This document shows, one piece after another, positions 6,434 to 14,494 of a DNA stretch of 63,955 nucleotides. Location of the stretch: NCBI GenBank assembly GCA_934444645.1, contig CAKSCV010000016.1, positions 1 through 63,955 on the forward strand, read 5' to 3'. Position 1 is the stretch's first letter; each line of letters starts with the position of its first letter. Below the pieces are notes generated by a model that was given only the letters and a program-made list of their open reading frames with translations, ran no database searches and was not told where the DNA came from. Made by a program: the position numbers and the translations under genes. Source of the stretch: an uncultured Eubacteriales bacterium (GTDB taxonomy: Bacteria; Bacillota; Clostridia; Oscillospirales; CAG-382).

Positions 6434-8449
6434 TTGGTATCTTTCAAAGACTTTCTGAAAAAACTGTGTTCGCACAAAAGCCTGTATGCCGGTCTTGTGC
6501 TTTTGATTTTGTATACCCTTGCCGCCTTTGCACGGAAACAGCCGGCGCTTGGCGGTCTCGGTGTCGCTTTTTGCGGCATTTACCTCGTCATACACGTGAT
6601 TTTTGTCTGGCGCGAAATCAAAAAGGGCGGCATGACCAAAGACAGTCCGATGCTGTCCGGTCTGACACTCGGCTTTGTGACCTCGTTTTCCTCGCCGGTG
6701 GTCATTGTCGGCGGCAGCGGTGAGATCGTGTGGTACAACAAAGCATTTTTGGCTATGGCCGGTGAAAAAACCACCTTATACGGCAAAAAGCTGTCCGAAT
6801 ATTTCAGCCCGTCGCTCGGCGCAGCACGGCTTTTCCGCGACCTCGGCGAACCGATCCCGGTTTCTTACCGCGGCATCAATTACAACGTCAGCTGTTACAA
6901 AACGCAAACCGTCGGCAAGGGACACTGCATCACGGTTTGGGAGGACACCACCGAGCTATGCACTCTGAAGAAAGAGCTTGAAATGAAGTCGGTCATGGTC
7001 GCGTTTGTGGTCATCGACAACTTTTCCGAAGCCGTGCAGTTTATCCAAGACAAACAGCGCACCGCCCTCGCCCTCATCGGCAGTACGCTCGATGCCTGGA
7101 CGGCTTCTTTGGGCGGCATTCTGAAGGAATACGACAAGGACAAGTTCATCATTCTGTTCGAACAGCGGCATTTTGAAAAGCTGGATGAAAGCCGGTTTGA
7201 TATTCTCGATAAGATCCGCGAAATCGAGATCGACAACATCAATATGCCCTTCACCGCCTCCATCGGCGTTTCCAAAATTTCCGGCACGCTCGCCGAAAAG
7301 GAAAGCGCGGCGCGAAATGCCCTCGACCTTGCTCTCCAGCGCGGCGGCGACCAAGCCGTCGTCAAAAGCGAAACCAGCGTTGAATATTACGGCGGCCGCT
7401 CCAAATCGGTGCAGAAGAAGACCAAGGTTCGTTCGCGCGTGATTGCCGGTGAATTGACGGGACTCATCAAAAACAGCGGCAACGTCATTGTCATGGGTCA
7501 TAAGTACGCCGACCACGATTCGATTGCCTCCTGCGTGGCGGTCAGCCGTATGGCAAAATTCTTGAACACGCCGGTTAACGTGGTGGTCAACATCCACGAC
7601 TTCAACCTAAAAAAGATTTTCGAAAGTATGCGCTTCCAGGACGGCGAATACGACGATCTGTTCATTGACCGCGAAATGGCACATGAGTTAATCCGCTCGG
7701 ATACACTGCTTGTGGTGTGCGACGTGAACAACCCGTCCTTTTTCGAGCTGCCGGAATTATATGAATCGGCAAACTCCTTTGTGGTCATTGACCACCATCG
7801 CAAAACCGGCGAATTCGTCAATCCGCCGAAGATCGCCTATATCGAACCGGCCGCTTCTTCGGTTTCGGAGCTGATGTGCGAGATCCTCGAGCAGGCCGTG
7901 CCGCCCGGAACGCTCACCCGTCCCGAAGCCAACCTGTTATTTTCCGGCATCATCCTCGATACCAAGCAGTTCACCAAAAACACCGGCATCAAAACCTTCG
8001 GTGCCGCTCAATATCTGCGCAGTGAAGGTGCGGAACCGTATGCCGCCACGCGCTTGTTCGACACCTCGGTCGGCGATTTTATGCGCGAAACGGTCTTCGA
8101 AAACAACATTCACATTTATAAGGAAAGAATCGCTATTTCGGTGAGCGAAAAAGAGGCCGACTTAAAAGATAAAATCGCCGCCTCCAAGGCCGCCGACCGG
8201 CTGCTCACCGTGGAAAACGTGTGCGCGTCGTTCGTTTTGTGCCGCATTGACGGCAATGTACACATTTCCGCCCGCTCCGACGGCACCATCAACGTCCAGC
8301 TCATCACCGAAGCTCTCGGCGGCGGCGGTCACTTTGACGCGGCCGGTGCCCAGCTCAACGATACCACCCTCACCAACGCCTTAAAACGTCTGAAAGAAGC
8401 CATTGACAGCCATTTGGACGAAGCGGCGGAGAAAGCCGATAAACTATAA
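6434..8449 (+). CDS. gdpP: Cyclic-di-AMP phosphodiesterase GdpP
   Basis: A 671-residue membrane-anchored DHH phosphoesterase that hydrolyses c-di-AMP to pApA. Two N-terminal membrane segments (about residues 13-55) are followed by a PAS-like domain (GEIVWYNKAFLAMAGEK), a degenerate GGDEF domain ending in ASIGVSK, and DHH (GHKYADHDSIASCVAVSRM, VVIDHHRKTG) plus DHHA1 (GGGGHFDAAGA) domains. This is the full architecture of Bacillus GdpP/YybT. Start TTG 6434 follows GGGAGGG by 6 nt. It sits between yybS and parA and is likely co-transcribed with both. Its product may regulate the KtrAB system at 41944-44078, since c-di-AMP controls potassium uptake in Bacillota. Confidence 0.95.
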   Translation: MVSFKDFLKKLCSHKSLYAGLVLLILYTLAAFARKQPALGGLGVAFCGIYLVIHVIFVWREIKKGGMTKDSPMLSGLTLGFVTSFSSPVVIVGGSGEIVWYNKAFLAMAGEKTTLYGKKLSEYFSPSLGAARLFRDLGEPIPVSYRGINYNVSCYKTQTVGKGHCITVWEDTTELCTLKKELEMKSVMVAFVVIDNFSEAVQFIQDKQRTALALIGSTLDAWTASLGGILKEYDKDKFIILFEQRHFEKLDESRFDILDKIREIEIDNINMPFTASIGVSKISGTLAEKESAARNALDLALQRGGDQAVVKSETSVEYYGGRSKSVQKKTKVRSRVIAGELTGLIKNSGNVIVMGHKYADHDSIASCVAVSRMAKFLNTPVNVVVNIHDFNLKKIFESMRFQDGEYDDLFIDREMAHELIRSDTLLVVCDVNNPSFFELPELYESANSFVVIDHHRKTGEFVNPPKIAYIEPAASSVSELMCEILEQAVPPGTLTRPEANLLFSGIILDTKQFTKNTGIKTFGAAQYLRSEGAEPYAATRLFDTSVGDFMRETVFENNIHIYKERIAISVSEKEADLKDKIAASKAADRLLTVENVCASFVLCRIDGNVHISARSDGTINVQLITEALGGGGHFDAAGAQLNDTTLTNALKRLKEAIDSHLDEAAEKADKL

Positions 8450-8461
8450 CGGAGAATGCTT

Positions 8462-9238
8462 ATGAATTCACGATCCTGCACGGTTCTCGCCTTTGCCAAT
8501 CAAAAAGGCGGCGTCGGAAAAACCACTTCCGCCGTCAATCTTGCCGCTTCCTTGGGAATGCTCGGAAAGAAGGTTCTGCTTGTCGATTTCGATCCGCAGG
8601 GCAACGCCACCAGCGGCGTCGGCATCGAAAAAAACGGCGACAACTCGGCCTACGACCTGCTCATGGGAGCAAACCCGTATGCCTGCATCGCAAAAACCGC
8701 GTTTGAAAATTTAGATGTTCTGCCATCGGACATTTCGCTTGCCGGTGCGGAGCTGGAGCTTGTGGACGAAAAAGACCGGCAATACAAGCTCAAGCACGCC
8801 CTCGATTCGCTTCGGAACGACTACGACTATATGCTCATCGACTGTCCGCCGTCGCTCGGGCTTCTCACCGTGAATGCCCTCAGTGCCGCTGACGGCGTGG
8901 TCGTGCCCATGCAGTGCGAATACTTCGCGCTTGAGGGCTTAAGCCAGCTGACGCTCACCATTTCGCAGATCAAGCGGTTATACAATCCGCTGCTTGAGCT
9001 TGTCGGCGTGATCATCGCCATGTACGACGGCCGGCTCAATCTTTCGGTGCAGGTGCTTGAAGAAATCAAAAAGCACTTTCCCGGCAAGCTCTTCAAAACG
9101 CCCGTGCCGCGCAACGTGCGCCTTTCGGAGGCACCCAGCTTCGGTATGCCGGCCATCTATTTTGACAAAAACTCCAAAGGCGCGGCCGCCTACCGCGACA
9201 TTGCCTCCGAGCTTGTGAGCCGCTGCGGAACAAATTGA
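8462..9238 (+). CDS. ParA/Soj family ATPase
   Basis: A 258-residue ParA ATPase. It has the deviant Walker A NQKGGVGKTTSAVNLA, a switch I region DFDPQGNATSG and Walker B YDYMLIDCPPSLGLL. The family moves or positions chromosome or plasmid DNA together with a ParB partner. No ParB gene is in the neighbourhood: the upstream gene is gdpP and the downstream gene a secreted WG protein. It could be the chromosomal Soj or an orphan ParA. Start 8462 is preferred over the ATG at 8456 because GGAG lies at 8451-8454. Confidence 0.9.
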   Translation: MNSRSCTVLAFANQKGGVGKTTSAVNLAASLGMLGKKVLLVDFDPQGNATSGVGIEKNGDNSAYDLLMGANPYACIAKTAFENLDVLPSDISLAGAELELVDEKDRQYKLKHALDSLRNDYDYMLIDCPPSLGLLTVNALSAADGVVVPMQCEYFALEGLSQLTLTISQIKRLYNPLLELVGVIIAMYDGRLNLSVQVLEEIKKHFPGKLFKTPVPRNVRLSEAPSFGMPAIYFDKNSKGAAAYRDIASELVSRCGTN

Positions 9239-9300
9239 AACCATATTACGTCTAAACAAACGGTGATAAACTGTAAATAATTTGAAAGTGAGGGATTCAT

Positions 9301-11196
9301 ATGAAACGCTCCTTAAAAATGCTGCTTACAATGCTGTTTGCCACGGTTTTTCTTGTTTCTTTTGCTCTCGGCACGAATGCCGCATGGTCGTACCGGTGGC
9401 TCATCGAGCCGAATCCGCTCTATCGTTCCTTTGACTCTGTTACAGAAGATTTTGCCGTTTTTTTCGGCGGAGAATCCTACTTCTATAAGCGCGGCGTTGT
9501 GCGCCTGTCGGACAAAAAAGAAATCGTTCCGGCAGAATATAACGACATCCGCCTGCTTGCAAACGGTCATTTTGCCCTCGGAAAAAACATTACGCCCGGC
9601 AGAACTCTCGGTCCGGGCGAATGGGGCGTATGCACCGCCGACGGGACTGTCGTTGTACCGTTTGACTACATCTACGGCTTTACCGCGCTCGGCGACAAAT
9701 ATCTCGTTGCCCAAAACACCGACCGCAAATTCGGTGTGATCGATTATGCCGGAAACGTCGTTCTGCCGTTCGAATACGATTATTTAACGCCGAGATATTT
9801 TCCGCGAACGGATTCCACCTTATACGAAACGCATGACGATTCGCCGCTGTTTGCGAAAAAAGGTGAAAAATACGGCCTTATCGACCGCGCCGGAAGCATT
9901 CTCATCCCGTTCGACTATGACCATTTGGCGCAGGATTTCAGCCGTCCCGAAAAGGAGCTTATTCACGTGGCAAGCGACAGCGAAAACGGCTCTGTCGAAG
10001 GATATATCGACTATGCCGGGAACGTGGTCATTCCTCCTGCCTATTCGCACCTGTATTTTATCGCGGACAATGTCCTCATCGTTTACAATTCGGATTCGTC
10101 CGGTCAAAGGTACGGCATGGTCGATACGTCCGGCAACATTCTTCTGCCGCTGGAATACGATAATCTGTCCTTATTTTACGCTATGTATCCGAGTGACAAG
10201 CTGAAGCGAAGCGAGCTTGTGCAAGCCGTTTCACATGGCAAGACCGGCGTGTTTGACCTTGCCGGAAAACCGGCTGTACCGGTCGAATACGGCGCGTTAA
10301 ACCTGTTCGACAACGACCGGATCCTTGTCGAAAAAGACGGCAAATGGGGCATGATCGACCGTGCCGGAAACGTGCTTCTGCCCTTTGACTATGACTATTT
10401 GGAGCGTCTGTCGGACACGCTTTTGCAGGCAAAAAAAGGCGACCTTTTCGCCGCAATCCGTCCGGACGGCACGGAGGTCACGCCGTATGAATTCACGAAT
10501 TTCCGATACTCCTACCAAGACGGCTTTATTGTCGGCTGCAAGGGCATATCCATGTACGGCGTTTTGGATGCGGACGGAAATACGCGCATTCCGTTTGTTT
10601 ACGACGATATCTACGCCGCCGACAGCGTAAACCTTTCGGAAAAACCGCTGTGGACGGTGCAGCAAGGCGAAAACTGGCTGCTTCTCGACGCAGACGGCAA
10701 GGAGATTTTCCGCCGCCCCTGCAGCGGCTTGCAGTATAACGCAAAGCTCGGCCTTTGCAGCGTGATTACCGAAAACGGCGCAGGCATCTTGAAGATCTCG
10801 TATAGCAAGCCGGTTTCCTACCGCCGGATCGTGACGGTTTCGACCGACACGACAAACATTCGCCTGACGCTCGGCGAAACTGCGGCTTTCGTCAATGCGG
10901 AAGTCAAAACGCTTGACACACCGCCGTTTTTGCTTGGCGACCGCACGTTTGTGCCGGTACGCTTTCTTGCGGAATCGCTCGGTGCGGAGGTCTTTTGGGA
11001 TGACAGCACGAAAACCGCTTCGTTTGTCAAAAACGGCACAACGGTTCGCCTCATCATCGGGCAAAACACCGCCTATGTGAACGACGAGCCGCGCACGTTA
11101 GACGCGACAATCTTTCTCGAAAACGACCGCACGTATGCGCCGCTTCGGTTTGTAGCGGAAACGCTCGGTGCGGCGGTGGAATATCAAGAGAATTGA
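9301..11196 (+). CDS. Secreted WG-repeat protein with C-terminal stalk domain
   Basis: A 631-residue exported protein. Residues 1-28 form a signal peptide (basic KRSLK, hydrophobic core, GTNAAWS). About ten WG repeats follow to roughly residue 495, each like YGxIDxAGNVVLPFDYD. Residues about 520-631 carry two copper-amine-oxidase-N-like 'stalk' repeats (DRTFVPVRFLAESLGAEVFW and DRTYAPLRFVAETLGAAVEY). WG repeats are likely beta-propeller or solenoid ligand-binding units; the stalk domain is common at the clostridial cell surface. The ribosome site is GTGAGG. The gene is followed directly by a dispersed repeat. No specific function can be given. Confidence 0.85.
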   Translation: MKRSLKMLLTMLFATVFLVSFALGTNAAWSYRWLIEPNPLYRSFDSVTEDFAVFFGGESYFYKRGVVRLSDKKEIVPAEYNDIRLLANGHFALGKNITPGRTLGPGEWGVCTADGTVVVPFDYIYGFTALGDKYLVAQNTDRKFGVIDYAGNVVLPFEYDYLTPRYFPRTDSTLYETHDDSPLFAKKGEKYGLIDRAGSILIPFDYDHLAQDFSRPEKELIHVASDSENGSVEGYIDYAGNVVIPPAYSHLYFIADNVLIVYNSDSSGQRYGMVDTSGNILLPLEYDNLSLFYAMYPSDKLKRSELVQAVSHGKTGVFDLAGKPAVPVEYGALNLFDNDRILVEKDGKWGMIDRAGNVLLPFDYDYLERLSDTLLQAKKGDLFAAIRPDGTEVTPYEFTNFRYSYQDGFIVGCKGISMYGVLDADGNTRIPFVYDDIYAADSVNLSEKPLWTVQQGENWLLLDADGKEIFRRPCSGLQYNAKLGLCSVITENGAGILKISYSKPVSYRRIVTVSTDTTNIRLTLGETAAFVNAEVKTLDTPPFLLGDRTFVPVRFLAESLGAEVFWDDSTKTASFVKNGTTVRLIIGQNTAYVNDEPRTLDATIFLENDRTYAPLRFVAETLGAAVEYQEN

Positions 11197-11346
11197 GAAT
11201 TTAAAATTGAAAATTGAAAATTGAAAGTTGAAAATTAGGGGAAACGATTTTAAGGCAAAGCTTTGTGCGCTGATAGTAGCTGCGGTAGCAGTTGCCGTCC
11301 CTGTGTAAGGGAAGGTGGCACGCGAAGCGTGACGGAAGGGTTGTCA
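11197..11346 (+). repeat. Composite dispersed repeat, copy 1
   Basis: It begins at the stop codon of the WG protein with a run of TTGAAAA/TTGAAAG heptads, then TTAGGGGAAACG, AAAGCTTTGTGCGCTGATA and finally GGCACGCGAAGCGTGACGG followed by AAGGGTTGT. The same four modules in the same order occur inverted at 34254-34375. The internal CACGC-GAA-GCGTG is a small hairpin. Confidence 0.75.
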
Positions 11347-11365
11347 TTTCTCTATTTACACAACA

Positions 11366-11402
11366 CAAGACCGCGGATTCCGTTGTGGAATCCGCGGTCT
11401 TG
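11366..11402. terminator. Long hairpin between convergent genes
   Basis: Perfect 16-bp stem CAAGACCGCGGATTCC/GGAATCCGCGGTCTTG with a 5-nt loop between the convergent WG-protein and nadE genes. T tails are poor on both sides (TTGTTGCG and TGTTGTG), so it may terminate weakly or protect the 3' ends. Confidence 0.6.
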
Positions 11403-11412
11403 TTGCGTCAAG

Positions 11413-13377
11413 TTATGATAACTTCTCGACTCGTGCAAGCCAATCGGCGGCAGATGCATCGCTCGGCATACGCCAATCTCCGCGCGGCGACAGGCACACG
11501 CTTCCGACCTTCACGCCGTCCGGCAGGCAGCTACGCTTGAACTGCTGCGTAAAGAACCGGCGGTAGAATGTTTTCAGCCATTTTTTAATCGTGTCCGCGT
11601 CGAAATCCTCACAGAACGCGCGGCACGCCAAAAAATAGATTTTTTCGGGCGTAAAGCCGAAACGAAGCACATAATAGAGGAAAAAGTCATGTAAGGCATA
11701 GGGGCCTACCGTGTCCTCGGTCTTTTGTGCAATCTTGCCGCTTGCGTCCGGCGGCAGCAGTTCGGGACTGATGGGCGTATCCGCCACATCCATTAGAATC
11801 TTGGCACAGCCCGGAAACACCTCACCCTCGGCAAGGCTCTCGATCATCCAACGAATAAGCGTCTTCGGGATGCTGGCATTCACGCCATACATACTCATAT
11901 GGTCGGCGTTGTAGGTGCACCAGCCGAGTGCCAGCTCGCTTAGGTCTCCCGTGCCGCAGACAAGCGCGTTGTCGCCGTTTGCCACGTCCATTAACACCTG
12001 GGTGCGTTCCCGCGCCTGGACGTTTTCATAAGTGATATCATGCACAGCTTCGTCGTGTCCGATATCCTTAAAATGCTGTAAGCAGGCTTCTTTGATGTTG
12101 ATCTCCCGGAAGGTCACGCCGAGTGCTTTCATCAGGGCGACCGAATTGTTGTAGGTGCGCGAGGTCGTGCCGAAGCACGGCATGGTCACACCGATGACGT
12201 TGGTCACCGGGCGGTGCAGCTTTTTCATGGCCTGTACGCAGACAAGCAGTGCAAGCGTCGAATCAAGGCCGCCCGAAACGCCCATGACCACCTTTTGCGC
12301 CGCCACCGACAGCCGTCCGACAAGGCCGGCCACCTGCATTTCGAAAATGTCTAAGCACCGTTCGGTGCGCTTTGCCTTGGTCTGCGGCACAAACGGCAGC
12401 TTGCGAAGCGGATACAGCGCACCGGCATCGTCGCGCGTTTGGCGGTTTGTAAGCGGCGCATACAGCTTTATGCGCCGCACATTTCCCGTTTCGGCGTCGG
12501 CACTTGCACAATCCGAAAAACTGCGTAACTTCCGGCGGTCGGCACGAATCTTGCCGAGGTCAACATCGGTGCAGAGCAGATAATCGTCGTCGATGAGCGC
12601 ATCGTTTTCGCAGAGGATCGAGCCGTTTTCGGCCACCACCGAGTGTCCCGAAAAGATGAGATCGGTGGTCGATTCGCCGCTGCCGGCCGAAACATAGGCA
12701 TACACGCAAAGTGCGCTTGCCGATTGGGTCTTGACGATCTCGCGGCGATAGGCACGCTTGCCGATGGTCTCGTTGCTTGCCGAAAGGTTAAAGAGCATTT
12801 CCGCGCCGGACAACGCCAAATGCGTGCCGGGCGAAAGCGGCGTCCAAAGATCTTCACAGATCTCCGCGCCGAAGGTCTCGCCGCCGCGACCGGTAAACAC
12901 AAGCCGGTTGGAGACCGGCACGGGATACGAGGTGCTTTGGCCGAGTTCAAGCGAATCGAGTGTGTCGCGCTTTAAGTCGCGTGCCGAGGCAAACCAGCGC
13001 TTTTCATAAAATTCGTTGTAATTGGGCAAAAAGGTCTTGGGAACAAGGCCGCAGAGCCTGCCGCCCGAAAGCACGGCAGCACAGTTGTATAACACCGAAT
13101 CGATGCGAACGGGTGCACCGACAAGCACGGTGATATCCCGTTTTTCAGTCGCTTCGGCGATGGTTTTTAATGCGTCAAGCGTTTCGCAAAGCAGCGATTC
13201 CGAGAAAAACAGATCGGCACAGGTGTAGCCGGTGACCGCAAGCTCCGGAAAGATCACATACGCCGCGCCGTTTCCGTCAGCTTCGTCGATTTTTTCCAAA
13301 ATCCGTGCGGTATTCTCCTGCACTGCGCCGACTTTGACGTGCGGCACGGCTTGGGCAAGTCTTACATAATCAAACAT
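11413..13377 (-). CDS. nadE: Glutamine-dependent NAD+ synthase
   Basis: A 654-residue two-domain enzyme that makes NAD+ from deamido-NAD, ATP and glutamine. The N-terminal nitrilase-type amidase domain (residues 1 to about 300) shows the catalytic Glu (VIFPELAVTGYTC), Lys and Cys (FGAEICEDLW). The C-terminal synthetase domain has the PP-loop GVSGGLDSTLALLV. Length is normal for the large glutamine-dependent form. It starts 3 nt after trmB, so the two form an operon. nadD is also in this window (57057). Confidence 0.95.
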   Translation of the reverse strand: MFDYVRLAQAVPHVKVGAVQENTARILEKIDEADGNGAAYVIFPELAVTGYTCADLFFSESLLCETLDALKTIAEATEKRDITVLVGAPVRIDSVLYNCAAVLSGGRLCGLVPKTFLPNYNEFYEKRWFASARDLKRDTLDSLELGQSTSYPVPVSNRLVFTGRGGETFGAEICEDLWTPLSPGTHLALSGAEMLFNLSASNETIGKRAYRREIVKTQSASALCVYAYVSAGSGESTTDLIFSGHSVVAENGSILCENDALIDDDYLLCTDVDLGKIRADRRKLRSFSDCASADAETGNVRRIKLYAPLTNRQTRDDAGALYPLRKLPFVPQTKAKRTERCLDIFEMQVAGLVGRLSVAAQKVVMGVSGGLDSTLALLVCVQAMKKLHRPVTNVIGVTMPCFGTTSRTYNNSVALMKALGVTFREINIKEACLQHFKDIGHDEAVHDITYENVQARERTQVLMDVANGDNALVCGTGDLSELALGWCTYNADHMSMYGVNASIPKTLIRWMIESLAEGEVFPGCAKILMDVADTPISPELLPPDASGKIAQKTEDTVGPYALHDFFLYYVLRFGFTPEKIYFLACRAFCEDFDADTIKKWLKTFYRRFFTQQFKRSCLPDGVKVGSVCLSPRGDWRMPSDASAADWLARVEKLS

Positions 13378-13380
13378 TCA

Positions 13381-14115
13381 TTACGCCTCGCTGTTCCCGT
13401 CTGCCGGTTCGGCTTCGTCCGTTTTATCCGTTTCATCCGCATCGGCTTCCGCCGTTTCGAGCGGCTGAAGCGATTTGTCGATCGTGCCGACAAGGCGGTT
13501 GATGGCAAAGCCCTTGGCAGAGAAAGTATCTTCGTATTCGGTGTGGATATTATCCGCTTCGTAAACGCTGTTATGCAGATCAAACGTGACGTCGGAAAGC
13601 GGAATGTTCGCCTTTTCAAACTGTTCGAGCGAAAAATCGAAGAGCGGCCGGTTGTCGGTTTTGAAAAAGATTTTGCCGCCGTCCTTCAAAACATGGCGGT
13701 ATTTCCCGAGAAAGGCGGTATAGGTGAGTCTGCGCTTGGCGTGCTTCTTTTTCGGCCACGGGTCGGAAAAGTTGAGATACAGCGCATCAAGCTCCCCTTC
13801 TTCGAATATATCCGGCAAAGTCTCCGCGTCGCCGCAGACAAAGACGACGTTGGAAAGCCCGGCGTTTTTGATTTTTTCCATGGCCATGACAATCACGTCC
13901 GGCACTTTTTCAAAGCCGACGTAAAACACAGCGGGATTGCGGCGCGCAAGCTCTGTGATAAAGCCGCCCTTGCCGCAGCCGATCTCGGCGCATAACACCG
14001 TTCGGCCGTCCGCAAGCGAACGCCACTTTCCTTTATATTCGGTCGGATTTGTCACATGAATGTCGGCGCAGGCAAGCATCCGCTTTTCGCCGTTTTTCTT
14101 TTTTCGCATTCGCAT
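13381..14115 (-). CDS. trmB: tRNA (guanine-N7-)-methyltransferase
   Basis: A 244-residue SAM-dependent enzyme that methylates G46 of tRNAs. The SAM motif is CAEIGCGKGGFI; the substrate motif LNFSDPWPKKKHAKRRL is characteristic of TrmB. The C-terminus carries an unusual acidic tail of about 25 residues rich in Ala, Asp, Glu and Thr, encoded by GATG/CGGA-type near-repeats. The start at 14115 follows an AAAGGAAC site; an upstream Met has none. nadE follows at once. Confidence 0.95.
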   Translation of the reverse strand: MRMRKKKNGEKRMLACADIHVTNPTEYKGKWRSLADGRTVLCAEIGCGKGGFITELARRNPAVFYVGFEKVPDVIVMAMEKIKNAGLSNVVFVCGDAETLPDIFEEGELDALYLNFSDPWPKKKHAKRRLTYTAFLGKYRHVLKDGGKIFFKTDNRPLFDFSLEQFEKANIPLSDVTFDLHNSVYEADNIHTEYEDTFSAKGFAINRLVGTIDKSLQPLETAEADADETDKTDEAEPADGNSEA

Positions 14116-14199
14116 AAAGAGTCTGTTCCTTTCGGTAGTCGATGATCGCTTCAAAAATTTTTTGATGTATACTTTGCTTTCGTAACGGGCATACTGACA

Positions 14200-14229
14200 A
14201 TAAAATGAGAATCAAAAAGCTCATTTTAT
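14200..14229. other. Inverted repeat between trmB and the DUF378 gene
   Basis: ATAAAATGAG, a 10-nt A-rich loop and CTCATTTTAT form a perfect 10-bp inverted repeat in the divergent intergenic region, 37 nt upstream of the DUF378 start. It could be an operator or a 5'-UTR hairpin. Confidence 0.5.
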
Positions 14230-14265
14230 CCTATCAACACAAAATCCGTTAAAGGAGAGTCATCA

Positions 14266-14484
14266 ATGCTTGACAGAATTGCTTTGATATTAACCATTAT
14301 CGGTGCGCTCAACTGGGGCAGCATCGGTCTTTTTCAGTTTGACTGCGTGGCATGGCTGTTCGGCGGTCAGGCCGGAATCGTCAGCCGCATTATCTATGTG
14401 CTTGTGGGACTTGCCGGCCTTTGGTGCATTTCGCTTCTGTTCCGCGAACGAAACATCATCACCGACGGTGAAGACCGTCTGTAA
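14266..14484 (+). CDS. DUF378 small membrane protein (YuzA-like)
   Basis: A 72-residue protein with two membrane segments (about residues 4-25 and 41-60). The family signature IGALNWGSIGLF and the Val/Leu-Gly-Leu-Ala-Gly-Leu second helix are present. Members are common in Bacillota; function is unknown. A strong site (AAAGGAGAG) precedes the ATG. The gene is monocistronic and convergent with ygiQ. Confidence 0.9.
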   Translation: MLDRIALILTIIGALNWGSIGLFQFDCVAWLFGGQAGIVSRIIYVLVGLAGLWCISLLFRERNIITDGEDRL

Positions 14485-14494
14485 CCGAACCGGC

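Noticed and set aside
13362..13995. Long plus-strand frame antisense to trmB
   Set aside because: It is the complementary shadow of a clear methyltransferase gene and has no ribosome site.
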